Assembly (NCBI GenBank): GCA_021772985.1
Contig: JAJFKX010000056.1
Coordinates: forward strand, 1-64,000
Direction: 5' to 3'
Source of the DNA: Gammaproteobacteria bacterium
GTDB lineage: Bacteria > Pseudomonadota > Gammaproteobacteria > Xanthomonadales > Wenzhouxiangellaceae
DNA length: 64,000 nucleotides
Below the pieces are notes generated by a model. The model made no database searches. It saw nothing but the letters and a program-made list of their open reading frames with translations, and had not been told where the DNA came from. Shown here one piece after another: positions 54,243-62,464 of this stretch. How positions within the stretch are numbered: position 1 is the stretch's first letter; the number at the start of each line of letters is the position of its first letter. Both the position numbers and the translations under genes were made by a program.

Positions 54243-54716
54243 GTGGTTTTGACCGATACGGTTCCCCTTCAGGTTCGAAGCCGGATAATGGCCTCGGTTC
54301 GAGGCAAGAATACTCAACCCGAATTGCTATTGCGAAGACATCTTCACCAGGCAGGATATCGTTATCGCCTCCATGCGAAAAACCTACCGGGAAAACCCGA
54401 TCTCGTTTTTCCACGCCTGTGCGCGATATTGTTTGTGAACGGCTGTTTTTGGCACGGACATGATTGCTACAGGTTCAGCTGGCCTAAAACTAGGGAAAGC
54501 TTCTGGCGTGAGAAAATCCTCGGCAATATGGAGCGAGACAAGCGTAATCAACAAGAGTTGGCTTTACTGGGATGGAGGGTCGGTATTGTTTGGGGGTGCG
54601 CGCTACAAGGAAAGTATAAACTCGGTATTAATGAAACAACGGAAAAGTGTATTCGTTGGCTTGAAAGCTCTACGAAAACTTTTTCAATAGTAAACAGCTC
54701 TCAAGCAAAGATGTAA
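54243..54716 (+). CDS. vsr: Very short patch repair endonuclease (Vsr)
   Basis: About 157 residues. The whole Vsr pattern is kept: VPLQVRSRIMASVRGKNTQPELLLRRHLHQ, YRYRLHAKNLPGKPDLVFP with the catalytic Asp, and LFVNGCFWHGHDC with His and Cys zinc ligands. Vsr nicks 5' of a T in T:G mismatches that arise from deamination of the methylated C. The start is uncertain: GTG at 54243 has a fair ribosome-binding site (AAGAGA), while a TTG at 54186 overlaps the previous gene. It ends the operon that starts with the C5-methyltransferase whose damage it would repair. Confidence 0.9.
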   Translation: MVLTDTVPLQVRSRIMASVRGKNTQPELLLRRHLHQAGYRYRLHAKNLPGKPDLVFPRLCAILFVNGCFWHGHDCYRFSWPKTRESFWREKILGNMERDKRNQQELALLGWRVGIVWGCALQGKYKLGINETTEKCIRWLESSTKTFSIVNSSQAKM

Positions 54717-54835
54717 ATTATTTAGACATAATATCAATCGTCGACGGGAAAACAAATGCGTTTGCAAGGCAACCGAACACCCCAATCTCTTTACTTGGTT
54801 TTGCGTACACAGTTCGCATGCAAAAATCGGTTTAT

Positions 54836-55150
54836 TTATTCCTTTACCTGCCAACGGCTATGCAATTCTTCGGTAATGCCCTGCACTTCGGCAACCAGTG
54901 CTTGCAGCATCCACAGATAGTCACTGTTGATGTGCTCTGATTCTTCTGGCGGATAAGTGGCGGCATATAATTGGCTAAGACGTTCAGACAGTTTGTCATA
55001 CAAGGCCAGGGTATCGATGCTTTCCGGGATGGTGAAAATGCCATCGATCAGATTTTCCGATGTTGGGATTTGCTGCTTGCCATAATCACTGCGTTTTTCG
55101 TGAATATAGATAGCGTTGTTGGTTGCCGTGGTAAGCTTTTGGGTAGCCAT
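54836..55150 (-). CDS. Hypothetical protein, 104 residues
   Basis: A soluble, mainly helical protein (ESIDTLALYDKLSERLSQLYAATYPPEESEHINSDYLWMLQALVAEVQGITEELHSRW). I do not recognise the family. The codon use resembles that of the metabolic genes. The ATG at 55150 is followed by normal residues, and no competing frame exists. It is between the Vsr gene and the REP-rich stretch. Confidence 0.6.
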   Translation of the reverse strand: MATQKLTTATNNAIYIHEKRSDYGKQQIPTSENLIDGIFTIPESIDTLALYDKLSERLSQLYAATYPPEESEHINSDYLWMLQALVAEVQGITEELHSRWQVKE

Positions 55151-55331
55151 GATTCAACTCCATTTTAGTTGGGTTGCGGTTAGGGGCTTTGTGGTGCTCG
55201 TAACACTGCACTGCCCCGCTTGATTTAATTTTAGTATAGCATTTGGGGTGTTAAATTAAGCATAAGTTATTGTTTTAAAATGAATTATTAGTTTTTTCTA
55301 AATTTTTCAATTGTGCTTAGATTTAGCTTTT

Positions 55332-55560
55332 TCGCGGATGGAATCCGCTCCTACAATTCCGGGTAATATTCATCGCCCCAAATATCCTGTAGGGGCGCAC
55401 CTGGGCGCGACCTGTTGTTGTGGTAGATTTATCGCGGATGGAATCCGCTCCTACAATTCTGGGTAATATTCATCGCCCCGAATATTCTGTAGGGGCGTAC
55501 CTGGGCGCGACCTGTTGTTATGGGTAGATTTATCGCGGATGGAATCCGCTCCTACAATTG
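55332..55560. repeat. 100-bp tandem repeat array with REP-like monomers
   Basis: Three copies of TCGCGGATGGAATCCGCTCC at 55332, 55432 and 55533, in the same orientation and with centre GGA, separated by a second element GTAGGGGCGYACCTGGGCGC and the word GGTAATATTCATCGCCCC. Period 100-101 bp. All monomers face one way, unlike the inverted pairs elsewhere. The 442-bp region 55151-55592 holds no gene. Confidence 0.9.
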
Positions 55561-55592
55561 TGTACGGTTAATATTGATAGCTTAAAAAAGGA

Positions 55593-56492
55593 TTATTTTC
55601 TTTTCGTGCTAAAAAACTGCTGTGAGAAAATCTCAAGCCATTTTAAGCAGTCAACCAGCTTCCATATGCTCTGCCTTTGCATATCTCGAGCAAACTGCTC
55701 CACTTTGTCGGGCTGATCGAATAATGCGCTGTTTAAAAATGATTTGGTCGATGCCAATGCAATCCCCCCCGCATCTCGGCCTAATTTCATTGCACAGGCT
55801 TGCTCGATATCCCAGTTCTGCGCTTCCATGAAACCCTGTTCATACAGCGCATCAAAAATTTCCGGTATCTTTTGATAAGTTTGAATCAAATAAGCAAAAT
55901 CAGCAGCGTCCTTGGATTTCAGGTCAACCTCTCTATCTACCCAGGCAACCAGCTTAAGAACAGCAACCCCGGGCGGTGAAGCCACTGAAATAATGCTCAT
56001 AGGGTTTTTACTGATTTGCACTTGCAATGCATGTTCAAAAACTTCTTCAAAGCCATGCACATTCATAATAAATGCCTGATCGGGGGGCCAACCTATGGTT
56101 TGGTTGGGTTTCGCAATGCCACCAAAAGGGACAATATCGATTTCCCAAGGGAGATCGTCATCATCTCGCCAATGCAGGCGATGTAGCCTATTGGAGTCTG
56201 GCCGATAACCTGTCGAAATCAGCATGTTCCGCAAAGCATTAAACTCATCCCAGCCTGCTACATTGATGGCAAAATCAACATCCCTGGTGCCGCGCTCAAT
56301 AGCAGCACCATAGCCATGAACCAACACCAAATCTCTGGCCATCGCACCAACCACCATAAAATCGATGTTTAATGATGCCGCATGGCTGGCAACATCCAAA
56401 TACAGCGCCACCAAACCCTTAGGAAGTTTACCGACAATATTAACGCAGGTATTTTTCACGAATTCTGTTCGCTGTATCGATATTACGCGCAT
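55593..56492 (-). CDS. Nucleotidyltransferase, AbiEii-like toxin candidate
   Basis: 299 residues. The nucleotidyltransferase fold is visible as FMVVGAMARDLVLVHGYG followed by RGTRDVDFAINVAG (D71-V-D73) and WEIDIVPFGG (third acidic residue). AbiEii toxins of type IV systems are such nucleotidyltransferases, modifying tRNA or nucleotides. The start is uncertain: ATG at 56492 overlaps the upstream gene by 53 nt, while GTG at 56459 would leave a 20-nt overlap. The pair with the AbiEi-like gene suggests a toxin-antitoxin function. Confidence 0.8.
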   Translation of the reverse strand: MRVISIQRTEFVKNTCVNIVGKLPKGLVALYLDVASHAASLNIDFMVVGAMARDLVLVHGYGAAIERGTRDVDFAINVAGWDEFNALRNMLISTGYRPDSNRLHRLHWRDDDDLPWEIDIVPFGGIAKPNQTIGWPPDQAFIMNVHGFEEVFEHALQVQISKNPMSIISVASPPGVAVLKLVAWVDREVDLKSKDAADFAYLIQTYQKIPEIFDALYEQGFMEAQNWDIEQACAMKLGRDAGGIALASTKSFLNSALFDQPDKVEQFARDMQRQSIWKLVDCLKWLEIFSQQFFSTKRK

Positions 56493-57495
56493 CGCCTGAT
56501 TCGATCAGGTCGGCGTAAACAATAAGTGGATGTACGCTATCCATGGATTGTATTGATTGCATAGTCCCGGTCCAAAACGGTTCAACCAGATCAACACGCC
56601 AATCTGGTTGCTGGTGAGCATTAACCGCTTTTAGCCTCGTGCTTTGCAAAAAACTGGAAACATCCGCCCTATCAATATAGACCACGGCATTTTTGGGGTT
56701 AAGGTATTGGGTGTATTGTGCAGCGGCCACCTCCCCTGCCCATAGAGCATGCAACGGCTTTATGTTTACTGATTTCCACCATTGTGGATTATTACCAGTA
56801 AAAACACCTAACCTTTGCTTGGCTTTTAATTGATGTGGATAAGCCTCCACCCATTTATCAATAAGCCTGTCCACATTACTCAGTTTCCTTTGACGCTTTT
56901 TAATGCCTTCCAGTAAAAAACCCTGTGCTGTCAAATCATGGAGCACCCAGCCAACTGTGCCCAGGGCTACTTTTGCTGTTTTCGCTATTGTGCGGTATGG
57001 CGCGTTAATTAACCCTTGATCTTTAAGGAAAGCAAACACCACCCGCATGCCAGATGGTGAAAAGGCCCGGCCGGTTTTTTCCTGTTTATTGACCAGGCTA
57101 TTAGCCGTGGGTTTGTTCCCGGTGATATATACAAATACAGGTGGTTGATTTATATAAGCATTCCCCACTGTATCGATAAACTGAATACCTTGATGTTTCA
57201 AAGCTTCTGCACGATTACTATTAATATAGTCGGTTACCAATAATCCTTCATGCGACTCTGCCATGGAAAGCAGCTGATTTATCATAGAACCCAAGTGTGC
57301 ATGGGATGCCCATTTCTTGACCTCCACTACCAAGCGCTTATCTGTACCGTTCAATTGGACGATAGCATCTATGCGCCTTCGCCCATCGGGCATCAACACT
57401 TCACGATCTACAACCTCCAGGCGTAAGCCAGCCTCACGCTCTATGGCCGCTATAGCGCGAATTAATATTTCCTGTTCTGTGATGAGTCTATCCAT
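56440..57495 (-). CDS. AbiEi-like antitoxin/regulator with nuclease-like N-terminus
   Basis: 351 residues. The middle and end (FAFLKDQGLINAPYRTIAKTAKVALGTVGWVLHDLTAQGFL, then VVYIDRADVSSFLQSTRL and PLIVYADLIESGDARNIDTANRIREKYL) match the type IV antitoxin AbiEi: winged helix plus a C-terminal antitoxin domain. The first 130 residues add a fold with RRIDAIVQLNG and RLVVEVKKW (D43, E58, K60), which resembles a PD-(D/E)xK nuclease. The order antitoxin then toxin and the overlap fit a type IV system. The pair is flanked by direct repeats. Confidence 0.8.
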   Translation of the reverse strand: MDRLITEQEILIRAIAAIEREAGLRLEVVDREVLMPDGRRRIDAIVQLNGTDKRLVVEVKKWASHAHLGSMINQLLSMAESHEGLLVTDYINSNRAEALKHQGIQFIDTVGNAYINQPPVFVYITGNKPTANSLVNKQEKTGRAFSPSGMRVVFAFLKDQGLINAPYRTIAKTAKVALGTVGWVLHDLTAQGFLLEGIKKRQRKLSNVDRLIDKWVEAYPHQLKAKQRLGVFTGNNPQWWKSVNIKPLHALWAGEVAAAQYTQYLNPKNAVVYIDRADVSSFLQSTRLKAVNAHQQPDWRVDLVEPFWTGTMQSIQSMDSVHPLIVYADLIESGDARNIDTANRIREKYLR

Positions 57496-57609
57496 TGAAT
57501 AGTATCGTATGCTCTTGGTGCGTGAATTTTGTTCACTTAATATATATGTTCATTATTAATATACTAACATTAAAAGCGAACCAAAGACATTCGTGCATAA
57601 ATTCAGCTT

Positions 57610-57762
57610 TACACGGATGTAGTCGGCTCCTGCAATTTCGTATTGCATCCATCATTCCGAATATTCTGTAGCAGCGCAGCTGGGCACGACCTGTCGTTGC
57701 GGTTAGTTTGATCGCGGATGGAATCCGCTCCTACAATTGTGTACGGTTATATTGATAACTTG
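57610..57762. repeat. Downstream copy of the 55.5-kb repeat unit
   Basis: About 150 bp resemble 55431-55582 in the same orientation: a decayed REP-like monomer at 57613, then CCGAATATTCTGTAG, GCACGACCTG, ATCGCGGATGGAATCCGCTC and CAATTGTGTACGGTTA. The two copies flank the AbiEi/nucleotidyltransferase pair as direct repeats. Confidence 0.85.
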
Positions 57763-57778
57763 AATGAGGGAGCACAGC

Positions 57779-58399
57779 ATGAACAGTTTAACCATAACCA
57801 ACTCCACCACGGAAACCATATACATCGCTGTGTTTAACAAGCCGAATACGCCGCCCAGCCTGAACGCGCAGCCGTTCGTGATTACCCAAATTCCACCCAC
57901 CCACAAAACCGTAATCACACCACATATTTATTCTGTGTATGTCAATTATGGTGATCAAACCGATCCGAATGGCGGCAAGCAAACCAAGCCCATAGAATTT
58001 TATGAAACCACTGCACGGTTTCTGGTGGAGTCAGTACCATCCGGCCCTGCTGGCCACGATACTATTAAAGTCACACAGGTATTTAATGATCTGGTTCTGA
58101 ATGAAATTCATATTGATAACGAATCCGACCAGGGTGTGTGGGCGCATACCACCAACAGTGGTATCGACATTATTCCACCACAAACAGTCTCGCCGGGTTC
58201 AGCATTACTGTTAAATATGACCGGTAGCCAGGCAGCCCCGGCCGGCCCTATTCCTGTCTATTATCTGGCTGTGATCAGCAAGCCAAGCGGTCAGGAAAAT
58301 TATGAAGTGGTCAGCACCGCCCAGGTTCAGATTTTGTTGGGGCAGACCGGGACGGTTACGGGGACTGAATGGACCGGGTATACCATTTCGGTTAGTTGA
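57779..58399 (+). CDS. Unknown protein A of a tandem paralogue pair
   Basis: About 206 residues from the ATG at 57779, preceded by GAGGGAG. It begins NSLTITNSTTETIYIAVFNKP and ends WTGYTISVS, with short beta strands throughout and very few charged helices, so an all-beta fold is likely. I do not recognise the family. No signal peptide. About 45 percent identity by eye to the next gene, with conserved NEIHIDNESDQGVWAHTT and TARF segments. It may be a lectin-like or structural protein; that is only a suggestion. Confidence 0.65.
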   Translation: MNSLTITNSTTETIYIAVFNKPNTPPSLNAQPFVITQIPPTHKTVITPHIYSVYVNYGDQTDPNGGKQTKPIEFYETTARFLVESVPSGPAGHDTIKVTQVFNDLVLNEIHIDNESDQGVWAHTTNSGIDIIPPQTVSPGSALLLNMTGSQAAPAGPIPVYYLAVISKPSGQENYEVVSTAQVQILLGQTGTVTGTEWTGYTISVS

Positions 58400-58408
58400 T
58401 TTATGTTT

Positions 58409-58487
58409 TTCGCGGATGGAATCCGCTCCTACATTGGATTTAGATGTGTGGATTGATTGATCGCGGATGGAATCCGCTCCTACAGCA
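58409..58487. repeat. Two REP-like monomers in direct orientation
   Basis: TCGCGGATGGAATCCGCTCC occurs at about 58409 and 58463, both with centre GGA and the same orientation, between the two paralogous genes. Confidence 0.88.
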
Positions 58488-58517
58488 GTAGAATTTTAAA
58501 GTCAGCAAAGGAATACC

Positions 58518-59129
58518 ATGTCTTCTCAAATTACTATTATTAATCAAACCAATGAAGTTATTCACGTCGGCGTCTTCAAGCAACCGCTAGGCCAAGCCTC
58601 TTTGAAATCCATTGCCTGGATGATAGTTGCCCCACCCCCGGCTGGTGGGCGAACTGTTATTTCCATACCCAGCAACTATGGTGTCTATGCCAGTTATGGC
58701 AATCATCAAGACCCTTATTCCGGCTATAAAACCCCTACCATCGAATTTTCGGAAACCACAGCTCGCTTTGAAACAGTAAATGTTGAAAGTCCGGATAAGC
58801 AAGTCGAAGGCATCATTCTGAAGCAGTTATTCACTCAGTTGGTAGCCAACGAGGTTCACATCGATAACAATGCCGACCAAGGCGTTTGGGGGCACATTAC
58901 ACTGGATGGCAGTGACCTGTTCGCGCCGCAGGTAATCCCGCCGGGTACGAAGTTAATGGAAGATATCAGAGGGAATGTATTTTACCTGGCGGTACTCAAT
59001 AAGGCGGTTACAGCCGGTCAAAAAATTGACGTGGAAGTCATCAGTGATCAGGTTACTCCCATACTGCAAGGCCAGACAGCAACGGTAACCGGTTCCGAGT
59101 GGGAAGGTTATGCCATTTCGGTGAGTTGA
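58518..59129 (+). CDS. Unknown protein B of a tandem paralogue pair
   Basis: 203 residues, ATG at 58518. It begins SSQITIINQTNEVIHVGVFKQP and ends WEGYAISVS, paralogous to the preceding gene over the full length (YGVYASYGNHQDPYSGYKTPTIEFSETTARF, then ANEVHIDNNADQGVWGHIT). No known domain and no signal peptide that I can see. The pair is enclosed by REP-like arrays, and duplication by repeat recombination is likely. Confidence 0.65.
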   Translation: MSSQITIINQTNEVIHVGVFKQPLGQASLKSIAWMIVAPPPAGGRTVISIPSNYGVYASYGNHQDPYSGYKTPTIEFSETTARFETVNVESPDKQVEGIILKQLFTQLVANEVHIDNNADQGVWGHITLDGSDLFAPQVIPPGTKLMEDIRGNVFYLAVLNKAVTAGQKIDVEVISDQVTPILQGQTATVTGSEWEGYAISVS

Positions 59130-59140
59130 TTTGCAGGTAG

Positions 59141-59322
59141 GTTGATCGCGGATGGAATCCGCTCCTACATTGGATTTAAATGTGGGTTGATTGATCGTGG
59201 GTGGAATCCGCTTCTAGATTGGGCTTGAATGTGTTGCTGGGTTGATCGCGGATGGAATCGGCTCCTACATTGGGCTTGAATGTGTTGGTGGGTTGATCGC
59301 GGATGGAATCCGCTCCTACATT
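59141..59322. repeat. Tandem array of REP-like monomers, 49-51 bp period
   Basis: Four direct copies of GTTGATCGCGGATGGAATCC at 59141, 59190 (degenerate: GATCGTGGGTGGAATCC), 59241 and 59292, separated by TACATTGGGCTTGAATGTG-type linkers. The array ends 31 bp before the start of the flavoprotein gene. Confidence 0.9.
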
Positions 59323-59352
59323 ATAATTACTGCTTTTATCAGCAGCTTATTC

Positions 59353-60540
59353 ATGCCTGAATCTTTTGATGTGGTGATTATTGGCGCCGGTGCCGCCGGT
59401 TTGATGTGCGGGTTGACCGCCGGTTACCGTGCCCGCAAGGTGCTGGTATTGGATCATGCCAACAAGCCTGGTAAAAAAATTCTGATGTCCGGTGGTGGGC
59501 GCTGCAATTTCACCAACCTGAACACCACCCCCAAACATTTCCGCTCGGCCAATCCGGCGTTTTGTATCTCCGCTCTGCGCCGTTACCCGCCAGGCGCTTT
59601 TGTTGAGCTGGTGGAACGCCACGGCATAGACTACGTGGAAAAAGCCCCCGGGCAATTATTCTGCGGGGATGACTTTAAATCCAAGGCGATTGTGCAAATG
59701 CTGCTGACCGAGTGTGAATGGGCCGGTGCTGAAGTGCGTTTGCAGACCTCGGTAGAGCAGATTGAAACCACGGGTAATGGCTTCAGCTTGCGGACCAACA
59801 AAGGCAAACTGCAATGCGACTCACTGGTAATTGCCTGCGGTGGTCTGTCGGTGCCGACCATGGGCGCTTCCGGTTTTGGTTATGAAGTTGCACGTCAATT
59901 TGGATTGGATATATTACCCACCCGCGCAGGTCTGGTGCCGTTTACCCTGCACCCTGAGCAAAAACAGCATTTCACCCCACTATCCGGAGTAGCCTGTGAG
60001 GTGACAGTCAGCTGCCGGGGCCAGACATTTAAAGAACCGATGCTGTTTACCCACCGTGGCTTAAGCGGCCCGGCGATGTTGCAGATTTCCAGCTACTGGC
60101 AGGCCGGTGATCCGTTAAGCATAGACTTGTTGCCTGGCATCCCCGTTGCCCGGGAACTGGCCGGCTACCGCAACCAGCAACCTCAAAACACATTATTAAA
60201 CTGGCTGAACAGACAATTACCCAAACGGGTGGCGCAGGCGCTGGTGGAATTACATCAATGGCATGGCCCGCTGCAAAATTACAGCAATGCGCAATTGGCT
60301 GCGATAGAACAGCAATTACGTGAATGGAGCATCAAACCGGCCGGTACCGAAGGTTACCGTACTGCCGAGGTGACCCTGGGCGGGGTGGATACCCGCGGGC
60401 TGTCTTCCAAAACCTTTGCCTGTCAGAACAGGCCCAATTTACATTTTATCGGTGAGGTGCTGGACGTAACCGGCGAGTTGGGCGGGTTTAATTTTCAGTG
60501 GGCCTGGGCATCGGGCTTTTGTGCCGGTCAGGTTGTCTAA
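59353..60540 (+). CDS. HI0933/BaiN-type NAD(P)/FAD-dependent oxidoreductase
   Basis: About 395 residues from the ATG at 59353. The dinucleotide motif DVVIIGAGAAGLMCGLTAGYR and the signature KPGKKILMSGGGRCNFTNLN identify the HI0933/YhiN family; FTHRGLSGPAMLQISSYW and the C-terminal GEVLDVTGELGGFNFQWAWASGF match it too. These are flavoproteins of uncertain substrate, including enzymes that reduce bile-acid or similar double bonds. A longer frame extends upstream through the repeat array; it lacks composition and support. Confidence 0.9.
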   Translation: MPESFDVVIIGAGAAGLMCGLTAGYRARKVLVLDHANKPGKKILMSGGGRCNFTNLNTTPKHFRSANPAFCISALRRYPPGAFVELVERHGIDYVEKAPGQLFCGDDFKSKAIVQMLLTECEWAGAEVRLQTSVEQIETTGNGFSLRTNKGKLQCDSLVIACGGLSVPTMGASGFGYEVARQFGLDILPTRAGLVPFTLHPEQKQHFTPLSGVACEVTVSCRGQTFKEPMLFTHRGLSGPAMLQISSYWQAGDPLSIDLLPGIPVARELAGYRNQQPQNTLLNWLNRQLPKRVAQALVELHQWHGPLQNYSNAQLAAIEQQLREWSIKPAGTEGYRTAEVTLGGVDTRGLSSKTFACQNRPNLHFIGEVLDVTGELGGFNFQWAWASGFCAGQVV

Positions 60541-60563
60541 CCTGGCTGAATAAGCTGCTGTGT

Positions 60564-61331
60564 TTATGCAGCTACCAATACCCGGTCCAGACGCTGCTGG
60601 ACACAACTTAAAACCTGATCCCGATGGGTATCAATAAAAAAGTGATCCCCATCAAACATCTGCAGCTGATATTCATCGCCTGCATGTTGTTCCCATTGCT
60701 CAAAATCGTCTGCTTCCACCAGTGGGTCCTTGCTGCCTCCAAACACTGTCAATGGACAGCCGATTTTGCCACCCTGTTGATCAAATTCGTAGGTTTCACA
60801 GGCAGTAAAATCCGCCCGGATAACCGGTAATGCATATGCCAGCAGTTCCCTGTTGGCCAGCACTTCCGGCGGCAGACCATTCAGATCTATCACGGCCTGC
60901 ATAAATTCCTGATCAGGCAGATGATGAATGGGATCTCGCTCCGGAATATGCGGCGCACCGGTACCGGAAACAATCAGTTGCGACGGCATCGGTTTGTTAG
61001 CGGCCTGCAGCATCCGGGTCAGTTCAAAACTGATCAACGCCCCCATGCTGTGACCAAAAAAAGCAAACGGCCTGTGCAAGCGTGGCAGGATGGAAGGTAA
61101 TAGCGATGCGGTGATTTTTTTGATATCGATCATCAATGGATCAGCAATCCGTGCCTCACGCCCCGGGTACAAGATGCCGGTCAATTCCACCTGGTCTCCA
61201 AAATGGTTTTGCCACGAGCGGTATGCGCCGGGCCCACTGCCCCCATAAGGAAAACAAAACAACTGTAATTTGGGTGCTGCCGCTGATCCGATTTTTCTGA
61301 ACCAGCGTTTATTAATAGCATCATGCTGCAT
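60564..61331 (-). CDS. Type II thioesterase
   Basis: 255 residues: an alpha/beta hydrolase with the GrsT/TEII pattern LQLFCFPYGGSGPGAYRSW, FAFFGHSMGALISFEL (nucleophile Ser), SKDPLVEADDFEQW (Asp) and DGDHFFIDTHRD (His). Such enzymes release stalled intermediates from NRPS/PKS carrier proteins. No synthase, carrier protein or other biosynthetic gene is near, so it acts on genes elsewhere or has another role. Confidence 0.9.
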   Translation of the reverse strand: MQHDAINKRWFRKIGSAAAPKLQLFCFPYGGSGPGAYRSWQNHFGDQVELTGILYPGREARIADPLMIDIKKITASLLPSILPRLHRPFAFFGHSMGALISFELTRMLQAANKPMPSQLIVSGTGAPHIPERDPIHHLPDQEFMQAVIDLNGLPPEVLANRELLAYALPVIRADFTACETYEFDQQGGKIGCPLTVFGGSKDPLVEADDFEQWEQHAGDEYQLQMFDGDHFFIDTHRDQVLSCVQQRLDRVLVAA

Positions 61332-61451
61332 AGTTACTCCATTTGCGCTGCAGATCGCGCTTATTTTTTATCTAGCCCCACACCTGGACACTGAACTGGT
61401 GGCCGGTACCAGTCAGATTGAAAAACTGATACTCGTTACAGGGTTTGCGCG

Positions 61452-61847
61452 CTATTGTGCATCAGATGGGTTTTTATTGACAACGGCTGGACGCTCAGCC
61501 GGCTGTAGCGGCCTGGGTTTGGGGGATCCGATCCGGGTCAGGGTTACGGTTTGCTCAGCATCGCCGGGCAATTTGTCCTGCAGGGTTTGTGGATCGACCA
61601 GCGTTTGCGCGCCGGTTTGCAGGTGGTCAAAAACCTCTTTATAACTATCCGTCAAACGATTGACCAGCTCTGCGGTATCAACAAAATGGTCGCTTACCTG
61701 CTGTTGAAATGCCTGGTGCTCCTGCTGCAGCTGCTTAACGGTTTTACTGCCGGTTTGTTTGCGTTGCTTTACTAATATCACCATCACACCCAGCAGCAGC
61801 CCGGCCAGCATCCCAATAAATAAGCCGACAAAAAGGCTTGAATTCAC
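61452..61847 (-). CDS. zapG: ZapG/YhcB-like inner-membrane protein
   Basis: 131 residues with an N-terminal transmembrane helix (SLFVGLFIGMLAGLLLGVMVILV) and a helical, probably coiled-coil domain (VKQLQQEHQAFQQQVSDHFVDTAELVNRLTDSYKEVFDHLQTGAQTLV), matching YhcB (DUF1043), a gammaproteobacterial protein linked to cell division and envelope growth. The start is GTG with AAGGAG ahead of it. The C-terminal tail is Pro-rich and variable. Confidence 0.88.
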   Translation of the reverse strand: MNSSLFVGLFIGMLAGLLLGVMVILVKQRKQTGSKTVKQLQQEHQAFQQQVSDHFVDTAELVNRLTDSYKEVFDHLQTGAQTLVDPQTLQDKLPGDAEQTVTLTRIGSPKPRPLQPAERPAVVNKNPSDAQ

Positions 61848-61933
61848 ATCTGACTCCTTGGTTGAAAGTGGTCAGTTTAGATATTGGGTTATTTGATTTT
61901 TGTAAAAGCGCCGATTTTTCAAAAATAATGACC

Positions 61934-62032
61934 TGTAGGAGCGGATTGTATCCGCGATTCATCTGTAGGAGCGGATTGCATCCGCGATTAACCTCTGTTC
62001 CAAATGAATCGCGGATGCAATCCGCTCCTACA
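61934..62032. repeat. Three REP-like monomers, one pair inverted
   Basis: One GTAGGAGCGGATTGTATCCG copy followed by a TGC copy facing its GCA complement. The third monomer pairs with the second, not with the first, so the locus holds a spare monomer plus one inverted pair. Confidence 0.9.
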
Positions 62033-62038
62033 GAAAGG

Positions 62039-62461
62039 TCAATTGTTCAGGTATTCAACCAACTCGCCCAATTCCTGTTTCCAGCCTTGCACATTGTCTG
62101 CCCGGTCTTTATCGCGGTTGAAGCCGGATTCCAGCATATGCAGTCGGGTGCCACCATTGGGCAATGACTCCAGAGTCCATTCCACCAAGGTGGTGTAGGC
62201 TTCACTGATTGGAGTATCCGGTTCCCTGGCCCAGCTCCAGCTGATGCTGTGCATCGGCTCGACCGCTTCAACTTTAACTGCGTATCGGCCGGTGCATTCT
62301 TCCAGATTCCAGGCAAACCAGCCTTCAAACCCCGGGGTGGGTTCAAATTCGGCGCCGGCATTGGGAAACCAGGCAGCCAGTTCTTCAGCGTTGGTCAGGG
62401 CTGCCCAGACGCGTTCTATGGATGCCTGAAATTCCAGGCTGCGTTCGATGCTCTCGATCAT
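62039..62461 (-). CDS. SRPBCC/AHSA1-type protein
   Basis: 140 residues: a START-like AHSA1 fold (IERSLEFQASIERVWAALTNAEELAAWFP, then WFAWNLEECTGRYAVKVEAVEPM and TTLVEWTLESLPNGGTRLHMLESGF). The family binds hydrophobic ligands; many members are paired with an ArsR regulator that shares their operon, as here, with a 3-nt gap. The ligand is unknown. Confidence 0.88.
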   Translation of the reverse strand: MIESIERSLEFQASIERVWAALTNAEELAAWFPNAGAEFEPTPGFEGWFAWNLEECTGRYAVKVEAVEPMHSISWSWAREPDTPISEAYTTLVEWTLESLPNGGTRLHMLESGFNRDKDRADNVQGWKQELGELVEYLNN

Positions 62462-62464
62462 GAT

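Noticed and set aside
55332-55560. CRISPR-like spacing of repeats
   Set aside because: The repeated words are REP-like monomers within a 100-bp tandem duplication; the intervening parts are themselves repeated and no cas gene is present.
59141-59322. CRISPR-like array with 49-51 bp period
   Set aside because: The intervals are near-identical linkers rather than unique spacers, and the monomer is the dispersed REP-like unit.
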